DNA of 5,875 nucleotides, from the NCBI GenBank assembly GCA_018668475.1, contig JABJCZ010000089.1, positions 1-5,875 on the forward strand, in the 5' to 3' direction. The notes under the pieces were generated by a model, which was not told the origin of the DNA, did not search any database, and saw only the letters and a program-made list of their open reading frames with translations. Source of the stretch: Alphaproteobacteria bacterium (GTDB lineage Bacteria; Pseudomonadota; Alphaproteobacteria; UBA828). Positions 1-5,875 of this stretch are shown piece by piece. How positions within the stretch are numbered: the stretch's first letter is position 1; the number at the start of each line of letters is the position of its first letter. The translations under genes and the position numbers were made by a program.

Positions 1-983
1 CCAGCGGGGCGGCAATTGCGGTGCTCGGTTTTCGCCCAGCTGATCCGACTGGCTATGGCCGGCTTGTGGTGGATGGGGACGATCGCGTTGCCCGCATTGT
101 CGAACAGGTGGCGGCAAGCCCTGAAGAGGCGGAAATCGGGCTGTGTAACAGCGGTATTCTCGCCATTGATGGCGCGCAGCTTTGGTCGCTGCTTGATCAG
201 GTGCAGCCAGACAATGCCAAAGGTGAGTATTTCCTGACCGATATCGTTGCGCTGGCGGTCGCCAATGGTGGGCGTTGTGTGCATAGCGAAGTTGACGACC
301 CCTCTGACGTGCTGGGTGTAAATGATCGTGCCCAGCTGGCTGACATAGAAGCCATTCTTCAGCAGCGTCTACGTGGCGCAGCCATGGCTGCGGGTGTGAC
401 CATGGTGGACCCGACAACGGTTTGGATGAGCTGGGATACCCGGCTCGCCATGGACGTGACCATTGGTCCCAACGTCGTGTTCGGCCCCGGCGTTACAGTC
501 GCTGAAGGGGCAGATATCCGGGCGTTTTCACACCTTGAAGGGGTGAGAGTTGGTGCCGGCGCGCAGATTGGCCCCTATGCGCGGTTGCGGCCGGGCAGTG
601 ACATTGGTGACGGCGCGCGAGTCGGTAATTTTGTCGAAACAAAAAAAGCGATCATCGCGGCGGGTGCCAAGGTCAACCACCTGAGCTATATCGGCGATGC
701 CGAGGTGGGGGAGAAGGCCAATATCGGGGCCGGTACCATCACCTGCAATTACGATGGCTACGCCAAGTCGTTGACCCGAATTGGCGCAGGTGCCTTCATC
801 GGCTCCAACAGTGCGCTGGTTGCGCCAGTGCGTATTGGCGATGGCGCCGTGGTAGGTGCGGGAAGTGTTATCACCGAAGATGTGAGCGACGATGCGATTG
901 TCACCGCGCGCGGCACGCAGCAGGCACGCGAGGGCGCGGCAGCCCGCCGGCGGGCGCGCATCGCCAACGGAAAAGACGATTAG
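1..983 (+). CDS. glmU: Bifunctional GlmU, N-acetylglucosamine-1-phosphate uridyltransferase / glucosamine-1-phosphate acetyltransferase (5' end outside window)
   Basis: GlmU is cytoplasmic and makes UDP-GlcNAc in two steps: acetyl-CoA-dependent acetylation of glucosamine-1-phosphate, then UMP transfer from UTP. The gene runs in from the left edge. The first full codon is at 3 and 326 residues are visible. By alignment from memory to E. coli GlmU, about 120 N-terminal residues (including the GTRM-type nucleotide loop) lie outside, giving a normal family length near 450. Counting from the codon at 3, the end of the uridyltransferase domain shows DPTGYGR (14-20), IVE (Glu34), NSGI (Asn49) and GVNDR (Asn107), matching E. 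coli Gly140, Glu154, Asn169 and Asn227. The left-handed beta-helix begins near 150. All acetyltransferase residues I can place are kept: Arg196, Lys214, His226, Tyr229, Asn240, Asn249, Tyr250 and Ser268, equal to E. coli 333, 351, 363, 366, 377, 386, 387 and 405. The C-terminus is Arg/Ala-rich. The GTG at 21 lies inside the domain and is not the true start. glmS follows 24 bp downstream, so the two are probably cotranscribed. Confidence 0.97.
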   Translation, partial: SGAAIAVLGFRPADPTGYGRLVVDGDDRVARIVEQVAASPEEAEIGLCNSGILAIDGAQLWSLLDQVQPDNAKGEYFLTDIVALAVANGGRCVHSEVDDPSDVLGVNDRAQLADIEAILQQRLRGAAMAAGVTMVDPTTVWMSWDTRLAMDVTIGPNVVFGPGVTVAEGADIRAFSHLEGVRVGAGAQIGPYARLRPGSDIGDGARVGNFVETKKAIIAAGAKVNHLSYIGDAEVGEKANIGAGTITCNYDGYAKSLTRIGAGAFIGSNSALVAPVRIGDGAVVGAGSVITEDVSDDAIVTARGTQQAREGAAARRRARIANGKDD

Positions 984-995
984 GTCAATGATGAT

Positions 996-1000
996 GAGGG
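996..1000 (+). promoter_or_regulatory. Shine-Dalgarno site for glmS
   Basis: GAGGG lies 7 nt before the ATG at 1008, inside the 24-bp glmU-glmS gap. It supports that ATG as the start. The start is also fixed by protein chemistry, because the catalytic cysteine must be residue 2. The gap is too short for a glmS ribozyme, which is a feature of Gram-positive glmS leaders, and I see no other leader structure. Confidence 0.7.
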
Positions 1001-1007
1001 CCACCGA

Positions 1008-2831
1008 ATGTGCGGCATAGTCGGGCTGATCGGGCAGGCAGATGCCGCGACGCGTCTCGTCGAGGGCCTGCGGCGGCTGGAATATCGCGGCTATGATTCC
1101 GCCGGTATCGCCACGCTGGTTGACGGCGGCATCGATGTGCGTCGGGCCGAGGGCAAACTGCAAAACCTCGAAGACCTGATGACAGCGCAGCCGCTTGCGG
1201 GCTCGGTTGGCATTGGCCATACCCGCTGGGCAACTCACGGTGTGCCCAGCGAGAGCAACGCGCATCCGCATTCGACCGGCCGGGTGGCGGTCGTGCACAA
1301 CGGCATTATCGAAAATTTTGCGACGCTGCGGCAGGAACTTGAGGCTGAAGGCCATGAGTTTTCCACCGAAACCGATACCGAGGTTGTGCCCCGGTTGATC
1401 CATCATTACCTCGATTCCGGCCTCGCGCCGGTAGAGGCGGCAGCATCCGCGCTCAAACGGCTGGAGGGCGCATTTGCGCTGGGCATTGTGTTCGCCGGTG
1501 AACACGAGCTGCTGGTCGGTGCCAGGCGCGGATCACCGCTCGCGGTCGGTCACGGAGACGGCGAGAGTTTCCTCGCCTCTGACGCTTTTGCGATGGCGCC
1601 TCTTACCCGCCGTATCAGTTATCTGGAAGAAGGCGACTGGGTGGTCCTTGGGCCGGGTACGGTTAACTTCTTTGATGCCGAAGATCGCCCCGTGGAGCGC
1701 GCCGAAAGCCAGACGGCCTATGACGGCTCGGTGACAAGCAAAGGCGATTACCGGCATTTCATGGCCAAGGAAATTCACGAGCAGCCGCGGGTCATCGGCG
1801 ACACGCTCAACACCTATTACAATCCTGGCGCCGGCGAGATCCATTTGCCTGATCTGCCGATCGATCTCGCCAAATTGAACCAGGTGTCGATTGTGGCCTG
1901 CGGCACGTCGTATTACGCCGGTATGACCGCGCGCTATTGGATTGAACAATTGGCCCGCGTGCCGGCGCCCATTGATATCGCGTCCGAGTTTCGCTATCGC
2001 GCGCCGCCGCTTGGCAAGGATGGCGCTGCGCTGTTCATCTCGCAATCCGGGGAGACGGCTGACACCCTGGCGGCCCTTCGGTTTACCAAGGCTGCGGCCC
2101 AGCACACGCTTGCGGTGGTCAATGTACCCGAGAGCACGATGGCGCGCGAGGCGGATGCCGTCATGCCGACCCATGCCGGGGTGGAGATCGGCGTCGCATC
2201 GACCAAGGCGTTCACGACCCAGCTCGTGACACTGGCCTGCTTCGCCATTGCGCTGGCTCGGGCGCGGGGCTGTATCGACGCCGACGAAGAAGCGCGCCTC
2301 GCGCATGCACTGGCTGAAGTGCCGGCGCGCGCAGTCGATGTGCTGGCTCACGATGAAAGCCTGGAGACGCTGGCCACCACCCTGGTTGATGCCCGTACCC
2401 TGCTTTATCTTGGGCGCGGTGCGGCGTATCCCATTGCGCTGGAAGGCGCGTTAAAGCTCAAGGAAATATCCTATATTCATGCCGAGGGGTTTGCGGCGGG
2501 AGAGATGAAGCACGGGCCGATCGCGTTGATTGAGAAAGATACGCCGGTCATCGTTGTTGCTCCCCCTGGCGAGCTGTTCGATAAAACGATATCGAATTTG
2601 CAGGAGGCTGCGGCGCGTGGTGCGCGGGTGATCCTGCTCAGTGATGCGGACGGTATTGCACGGGTTGGCGGGCTGGCGGATGCCAGTATCGAAATACCGC
2701 AGGTCGATCCGTTCGTGGCACCGATCCTCTATACCATCCCAGTTCAACTGTTGGCCTATCACACGGCTGTCGCTAAAGGCACCGATGTTGATCAGCCGCG
2801 CAATCTAGCCAAATCGGTTACGGTGGAATGA
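1008..2831 (+). CDS. glmS: Glutamine--fructose-6-phosphate aminotransferase (isomerizing), GlmS
   Basis: GlmS converts fructose-6-phosphate and glutamine to glucosamine-6-phosphate and glutamate, the committed step of amino-sugar synthesis for peptidoglycan and lipopolysaccharide. The 607 residues match the usual length (E. coli 609). The start is certain because Cys2, directly after Met in MCGIVG, is the N-terminal nucleophile exposed by Met removal. The glutaminase domain (about 2-240) shows HTRWATHG (Arg73), the HNGIIEN oxyanion loop (Asn98-Gly99) and ETDTEV (Asp123). Two SIS domains follow. The first (about 285-420) has ACGTSYYAG (297-305), SQSGET (345-350) and the ASTKAFTTQ loop (397-405). 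The second (about 450-600) has EGALKLKE (479-486, with Glu479, Lys483 and Glu486) and KHGP with the ring-opening His502. The tail LAKSVTVE carries Lys602, equal to E. coli Lys603. No key residue is missing. The last codons overlap the next start as ATGA. It shares an apparent operon with glmU, its pathway partner. Confidence 0.98.
   Translation: MCGIVGLIGQADAATRLVEGLRRLEYRGYDSAGIATLVDGGIDVRRAEGKLQNLEDLMTAQPLAGSVGIGHTRWATHGVPSESNAHPHSTGRVAVVHNGIIENFATLRQELEAEGHEFSTETDTEVVPRLIHHYLDSGLAPVEAAASALKRLEGAFALGIVFAGEHELLVGARRGSPLAVGHGDGESFLASDAFAMAPLTRRISYLEEGDWVVLGPGTVNFFDAEDRPVERAESQTAYDGSVTSKGDYRHFMAKEIHEQPRVIGDTLNTYYNPGAGEIHLPDLPIDLAKLNQVSIVACGTSYYAGMTARYWIEQLARVPAPIDIASEFRYRAPPLGKDGAALFISQSGETADTLAALRFTKAAAQHTLAVVNVPESTMAREADAVMPTHAGVEIGVASTKAFTTQLVTLACFAIALARARGCIDADEEARLAHALAEVPARAVDVLAHDESLETLATTLVDARTLLYLGRGAAYPIALEGALKLKEISYIHAEGFAAGEMKHGPIALIEKDTPVIVVAPPGELFDKTISNLQEAAARGARVILLSDADGIARVGGLADASIEIPQVDPFVAPILYTIPVQLLAYHTAVAKGTDVDQPRNLAKSVTVE
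2828..2831 (+). other. ATGA stop/start overlap, glmS to acyl-CoA dehydrogenase gene
   Basis: The ATG of the dehydrogenase gene (2828-2830) overlaps the TGA of glmS (2829-2831) by four bases. Only a weak GGTGG lies directly upstream, very close to the ATG, so starting probably depends on ribosomes ending glmS (translational coupling). The overlap is seen directly; the coupling is inferred. Confidence 0.75.
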
Positions 2832-4009
2832 CAGACAAAAGCGTTTCAATAGACCTTAGCTACAATTACGAAGACCTCCGCGAGCCGGTGCGCGCACTTT
2901 GTGCCAGGTATCCGGGCGAATACTGGCGTGAGAGGGATCGGGAGTCAGCGTACCCTGATGAGTTTGTAAGGGAGCTGACGGAATCCGGGTTTCTAGCGGC
3001 GTTGATTCCGGAAGAGTTTGGCGGCAGCGGCCTTGGTATCGGCGCCGGCGCAGCGATTCTGGAGGAAATCAACGCGTCGGGCGGCAACAGCGGCGCCTGT
3101 CATGCCCAGATGTACACCATGGGTACCGTGCTGCGGCATGGCTCGGCAGCCCAAAAACAAGCGTATCTGCCCCGGATCGCCAGTGGCGATATGCGCCTGC
3201 AGGCCTTTGGCGTCACCGAGCCGACAACGGGTTCGGATACCACGCAGTTGCGTACCTTCGCTGAGAAGAAGGGCAACGACTCCTATGTCGTAAATGGTCA
3301 GAAGGTCTGGATTTCCCGCGCGCAACAGTCTGACCTGTTGTTGTTGCTGGCGCGCACAACGCCAAAGGAAGATTGCAAGAAACGCACGGACGGCCTGTCG
3401 GTATTTTTGGTCGAGCTGGAGCACGCTGTCGGCAATGGGCTGGAGATCAAACCCATTCCGACCATGATCAATCACAACACCAACGAGCTGTTCTTCGACA
3501 ATCTCGAAATTCCGGCGTCATCGTTGATTGGTGAAGAGGGCAAGGGGTTCCGCTATATCCTTGATGGCATGAACGCCGAGCGCATTCTTATCGCCGCGGA
3601 GTGTATCGGTGATTCCCGATGGTTTATCGAGAAGGCCAGCGGCTACGCGAATGAGCGGGTCGTGTTCGGCAAGCCCATTGGCGCTAATCAGGGTATCCAG
3701 TTTCCCATCGCGCGAGCCTATGCGCAGATGCAGGCGGCCGAGATGATGGTCAAGAAAGCCGCCGCCATGTTTGAGGCTGGCGAGCCCTGTGGCCCAGAAG
3801 CCAATATGGCGAAAATGCTGGCCTCGGAAGCATCATGGGAAGCGGGCGATACGTGCATGCAGACTTTCGGCGGATTTGGTTTTGCCGAGGAATATGACGT
3901 TGAGCGCAAGTTCCGTGAGACCCGCCTCTACCGCACCGCACCGATCTCGACGAATATGATCCTCGCCTATGTCGGGCAGCACGTGCTCGGGATGCCCCGG
4001 TCCTACTAA
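2828..4009 (+). CDS. Acyl-CoA dehydrogenase family flavoprotein, substrate unknown
   Basis: This is a 393-residue protein of normal length for an FAD-dependent acyl-CoA dehydrogenase, which forms a 2,3-enoyl-CoA and passes electrons to ETF. The N-terminal helical domain (about 10-120) contains PEEFGGSGLG (61-70). The middle beta domain has the FAD/substrate motif VTEPTTGSD (129-137) and WIS (161-163). The C-terminal helical domain has ERVVFGKPI (276-284) and the FAD-contact motif QTFGGFGF (345-352). It ends in VLGMPRSY, a tail I recognise from a subgroup of family members annotated only as acyl-CoA dehydrogenase. The usual catalytic Glu (MCAD Glu376) aligns without gaps to Pro372 in RTAPIST. 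Glu251, in NAERILIA, aligns with Glu254 of isovaleryl-CoA dehydrogenase and is the likely base. No signal peptide or membrane segment is visible. The gene overlaps glmS by 4 nt and the CoA-transferase gene by 1 nt, which suggests its substrate is made by that transferase. A non-dehydrogenase role for the fold is possible but less likely. Confidence 0.93.
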   Translation: MTDKSVSIDLSYNYEDLREPVRALCARYPGEYWRERDRESAYPDEFVRELTESGFLAALIPEEFGGSGLGIGAGAAILEEINASGGNSGACHAQMYTMGTVLRHGSAAQKQAYLPRIASGDMRLQAFGVTEPTTGSDTTQLRTFAEKKGNDSYVVNGQKVWISRAQQSDLLLLLARTTPKEDCKKRTDGLSVFLVELEHAVGNGLEIKPIPTMINHNTNELFFDNLEIPASSLIGEEGKGFRYILDGMNAERILIAAECIGDSRWFIEKASGYANERVVFGKPIGANQGIQFPIARAYAQMQAAEMMVKKAAAMFEAGEPCGPEANMAKMLASEASWEAGDTCMQTFGGFGFAEEYDVERKFRETRLYRTAPISTNMILAYVGQHVLGMPRSY

Positions 4010-4011
4010 TG
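4007..4011 (+). other. TAATG stop/start overlap, dehydrogenase to CoA-transferase gene
   Basis: The TAA of the dehydrogenase gene (4007-4009) shares one A with the ATG at 4009. I see no clear Shine-Dalgarno sequence in the 20 bases before it, so restart by the terminating ribosome is likely. The start is supported by the protein, since family III CoA-transferases typically begin a few residues before a LDGL-type motif, here at residues 5-8. Confidence 0.75.
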
Positions 4012-5136
4012 GCAGCCCGGCTGGATGGATTGCTGATTGTCTCGATAGAGCAGGCGGTCGCTGCACCCTATTGCACGAGCCGACTGGCCGATGCGGGTGC
4101 CCGGGTCATCAAGATCGAGCGTGCGGAAGGCGATTTTGCGCGGCGCTACGATCAGGTGGTTGATGGCACAAGCGCATGGTTTGTCTGGCTCAATCGGGGT
4201 AAGGAATCCGTCGTGTTGGATTTCAAGCAACCGGATGATGCGGCGTTGCTGCACCGGCTGGTTGCGCAGGCCGATGTGTTTGTCCAGAACCTGGCCCCCG
4301 GCGCTGCCGCGCGAGCAGGTTTTGACAGCAAGGCCCTGCGCACTGAATTCCCGCGCCTGATTACCTGCGATATCAGCGGCTATGGTGACGACGGCCCTTA
4401 CCGCGACATGAAGGCATACGATTTTCTGGTGCAGTGCGAATCGGGCATTGCGTCGGTAACGGGCTCTGCCGATGAGGCAGCTCGGGTCGGCGTATCCATG
4501 TGCGATATCACGGCGGGGCTCAACGCCCATGCCGCCATTCTGGAGGCGCTGTTCGCCCGTGAGCGCGGCGGACAGGGCGAAAGCATACAAGTCTCATTGT
4601 TTGATGGCATGGCGGACTGGATGAATGTGCCGCGCCTGCATCAGATGTTCACGGGCAAGGCGCCGGCGCGCATGGGGCTGTCACATGCGCTGATAGCGCC
4701 TTATGGCGCCTATCCGGTGGGCGACGGCAGCACCATCGTCATTGCCATTCAGAACGACCGCGAGTGGCGTGGTTTTTGTGAAAACGTACTTGGCAACGGT
4801 GCCATCGGCGATGACCCGCGCTTTGAGAATAATGCCGCCAGGGTCGCCAACCGGGACGAGATGGACGCGCTGATAAATGCCGTGTTCGCGGGCCATGATG
4901 CGAACAGTCTCGCGACGGTGCTCAAGGCAGCGAAAATCGCTTTTGGTCGGCTCAACGATGTTGCAGAACTCGCTGCACATCCGCAGCTGCGTACAACCGA
5001 AGTGGGTGTGCCCGGTGGCGGGTCAGTTAATATCATCGCGCCGCCAGCTCGGTTTGGCGGCGCGCCGGATAATCTCGGCCCGGCGCCTGCGCTCGGCGAG
5101 CATTCGAAACCCGTCCGCGCCGAGTTCGCTGAATAA
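4009..5136 (+). CDS. Family III CoA-transferase (CaiB/BaiF, formyl-CoA transferase type), possibly Mct/Ict-like
   Basis: Enzymes of this family move CoA between carboxylic acids, or within one molecule, through an aspartyl-CoA intermediate in the cytoplasm. The 375 residues fit the compact members of about 370-410. Family marks in order are LDGLLIV (5-11), AAPYCTSRLADAGARVIKIE (18-37), WLNRGKESVVLDFK (60-73), NLAPGAAARAG (94-104), SGYGDDGP (123-130), and YDFLVQCESG (137-146) followed by SVTG. The expected nucleophile is Asp166 in SMCDITAG, equal to Asp169 of formyl-CoA transferase. A helix then ends in ALFARERGGQGESIQVSLFD (180-199). The C-terminal part is more variable and ends with the usual LGEHS-like segment (362-366). 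It sits between a dehydrogenase gene and a Meh-like hydratase gene. That pairing resembles the mesaconyl-CoA C1:C4 transferase and itaconate CoA-transferase settings, but donor and acceptor cannot be told from sequence by eye. The family call is strong; the substrate is open. Confidence 0.95.
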   Translation: MAARLDGLLIVSIEQAVAAPYCTSRLADAGARVIKIERAEGDFARRYDQVVDGTSAWFVWLNRGKESVVLDFKQPDDAALLHRLVAQADVFVQNLAPGAAARAGFDSKALRTEFPRLITCDISGYGDDGPYRDMKAYDFLVQCESGIASVTGSADEAARVGVSMCDITAGLNAHAAILEALFARERGGQGESIQVSLFDGMADWMNVPRLHQMFTGKAPARMGLSHALIAPYGAYPVGDGSTIVIAIQNDREWRGFCENVLGNGAIGDDPRFENNAARVANRDEMDALINAVFAGHDANSLATVLKAAKIAFGRLNDVAELAAHPQLRTTEVGVPGGGSVNIIAPPARFGGAPDNLGPAPALGEHSKPVRAEFAE

Positions 5137-5164
5137 AATTGCGAATTGCAGCGGGGCTGTACCT

Positions 5165-5171
5165 GGAGAGG
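5165..5171 (+). promoter_or_regulatory. Shine-Dalgarno site for the Meh-like hydratase gene
   Basis: GGAGAGG ends 5 nt before the ATG at 5177. It is the strongest ribosome site in the window and lies in its longest gap (5137-5176, 40 bp). It supports independent starting of this gene, unlike the two coupled genes upstream. I see no convincing -35/-10 pair or terminator in the gap. Confidence 0.75.
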
Positions 5172-5176
5172 ACGTT

Positions 5177-5875
5177 ATGACCGCCAATATTGTGGACTTG
5201 CAGAGTTACGTCGGCCGCCAGGTCGAGAACCATGATGTCGTTGACGCGCACCGATTGCGGGGCTTGATCGCCACGCTGGATCGGGATGATCCGCCGCCGG
5301 TGGCCGGCACGCCGCTGCCGCCTTGCTGGCACTGGATGTTTTGTCAGGAGGCGGCGCCGCAGTCGATCCTCGGCGTGGACGGGCACCCTGACAAAGGCGA
5401 GTTCCTGCCCCCGATCGCATTGCCCCGGCGCATGTGGGCGGGTAGCCGGATTACGTTTTTTGATCCGCCTGTCGTGGGCGATGTTGTTACGCGCCGATCA
5501 ACCATTCTCAGTGTGACTCCGAAATCCGGCAAGTCGGGGGAGCTGGTTTTTGTTGTGGTGCGCCATGAAACGTGTGTTGGCGACAGAGTGGCCGTTGAGG
5601 AGGAGCAGGACCTTGTCTATCGCGAGGCTCCCCGGCCTGATGCGCCGGCGCCATCACCCAAGCCAGCGCCCAATGCGGCGCCCTGGTCCCGGTCGATTTC
5701 GCCCGATCCGGTGTTGCTGTTCCGGTATTCAGCACTGACATTTAACGGCCATCGCATCCACTATGATCAGCCCTATTGCGTGAATGAAGAAGGCTATCCG
5801 GGCCTTGTGGTACATGGGCCGTTGATTGCGACCTTGATGGTCGATCTTTGCCGACGGCAACGGCCCGACGCGCGG
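5177..5875 (+). CDS. MaoC/FAS1-like double hot-dog hydratase, mesaconyl-C4-CoA hydratase (Meh)/HTD2-type, 3' end outside window
   Basis: The frame is open from the ATG at 5177 to the last base, giving 233 residues without a stop. The family is usually about 280 long, so perhaps 50 residues lie outside. These enzymes hydrate or dehydrate acyl-CoA thioesters. The N-terminal half (about 5-150) is an FAS1-like/MaoC-N hot-dog with PPCWHWMFCQEA (48-59), LGVDGHP (65-71) and LPRRMWAGSRI (82-92), wording typical of Meh and HTD2-like proteins. A Pro/Ala-rich linker (151-169) follows. The second hot-dog carries the active-site stretch RYSALTFNGHRIHYD (183-197), with Asn190 and His195 at the catalytic positions, and YPGLVVHGPL (207-216). 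It follows the CoA-transferase gene by 40 bp in the same direction, with its own strong ribosome site. In known C5-dicarboxylate routes the same pair is followed by a CitE-like lyase. Itaconyl-CoA hydratase or another 3-hydroxyacyl-CoA dehydratase are alternatives. I am sure of the family but not of the substrate. Confidence 0.92.
   Translation, partial: MTANIVDLQSYVGRQVENHDVVDAHRLRGLIATLDRDDPPPVAGTPLPPCWHWMFCQEAAPQSILGVDGHPDKGEFLPPIALPRRMWAGSRITFFDPPVVGDVVTRRSTILSVTPKSGKSGELVFVVVRHETCVGDRVAVEEEQDLVYREAPRPDAPAPSPKPAPNAAPWSRSISPDPVLLFRYSALTFNGHRIHYDQPYCVNEEGYPGLVVHGPLIATLMVDLCRRQRPDAR

Noticed and set aside
984..1007. Possible glmS leader ribozyme or riboswitch
   Set aside because: The gap is only 24 bp, glmS ribozymes are known from Gram-positive leaders, and the space holds little beyond a Shine-Dalgarno site.
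528..1505. 325-codon open frame on the - strand, antisense to the glmU-glmS junction
   Set aside because: It lies opposite two well-conserved genes, its translation shows no family motif that I recognise, and it is Arg/Ala/Gly-rich like other shadow frames of GC-rich genes here. Length alone is not evidence.
1533..2351. 272-codon open frame on the - strand inside glmS
   Set aside because: It is fully antisense to the SIS-domain coding region, and I see no ribosome site or recognisable motif. It fits a codon-bias shadow.
4006..4590. 194-codon open frame on the - strand opposite the CoA-transferase gene
   Set aside because: The + strand frame carries all the CoA-transferase motifs in order. 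The antisense frame has no domain resemblance and mirrors its codon use.
5137..5150. Tandem 7-mer, AATTGCG then AATTGCA, just after the CoA-transferase stop
   Set aside because: There are only two imperfect copies, with no third copy, no clear dyad and no promoter hexamers nearby. It is probably chance.
5033..5741. Several overlapping short open frames on both strands over the last gene
   Set aside because: The frame starting at 5177 has a strong Shine-Dalgarno site and clear hydratase motifs to the window edge, which explains the region. The others are shadows.

Overview
The window suggests a free-living alphaproteobacterium. The GlmU and GlmS sequences have the wording I associate with that class, for example the GlmU stretches MSWDTRL and PNVVFGPGVTV. 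Base composition is moderately GC-rich (about 60% by eye), and codon use looks even across all five genes. This placement rests on sequence familiarity, not on a tree. I see no mobile element, tRNA, rRNA, CRISPR array or origin.

All five genes lie on the + strand and are packed tightly, as in a single operon. From left to right they are: the 3' two-thirds of glmU (open at the left edge, stop at 983); glmS (1008-2831); an acyl-CoA dehydrogenase family gene (2828-4009); a family III (CaiB/BaiF) CoA-transferase gene (4009-5136); and a two-hot-dog MaoC/FAS1-like hydratase gene (5177 to the right edge, open). The glmS stop overlaps the dehydrogenase start (ATGA), and the dehydrogenase stop overlaps the transferase start (TAATG). 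The other two gaps are 24 and 40 bp, each with a good Shine-Dalgarno sequence. No terminator is visible between any two genes, and the longest non-coding stretch is 40 bp.

The first two genes make UDP-N-acetylglucosamine for peptidoglycan and lipopolysaccharide. GlmS turns fructose-6-phosphate and glutamine into glucosamine-6-phosphate. GlmU acetylates glucosamine-1-phosphate and transfers UMP to it. The last three look like an acyl-CoA module. The CoA-transferase activates a carboxylic acid or moves CoA within a molecule, the hydratase adds water to (or removes it from) an enoyl-CoA, and the dehydrogenase acts at the alpha-beta bond of an acyl-CoA. The transferase plus the Meh-like hydratase recalls the mesaconyl-CoA (Mct/Meh) and itaconate (Ict/Ich) routes for C5 dicarboxylates, which end in a CitE-like citramalyl-CoA lyase. 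Such a lyase gene would be expected just past the right edge. The actual substrate cannot be read from this window.

The most interesting points are the joining of the acyl-CoA module to a cell-wall precursor gene by a stop/start overlap, and a dehydrogenase with proline where the usual catalytic glutamate sits but with a glutamate at the alternative (isovaleryl-CoA dehydrogenase type) position. I did not find convincing evidence of a wholly new system.
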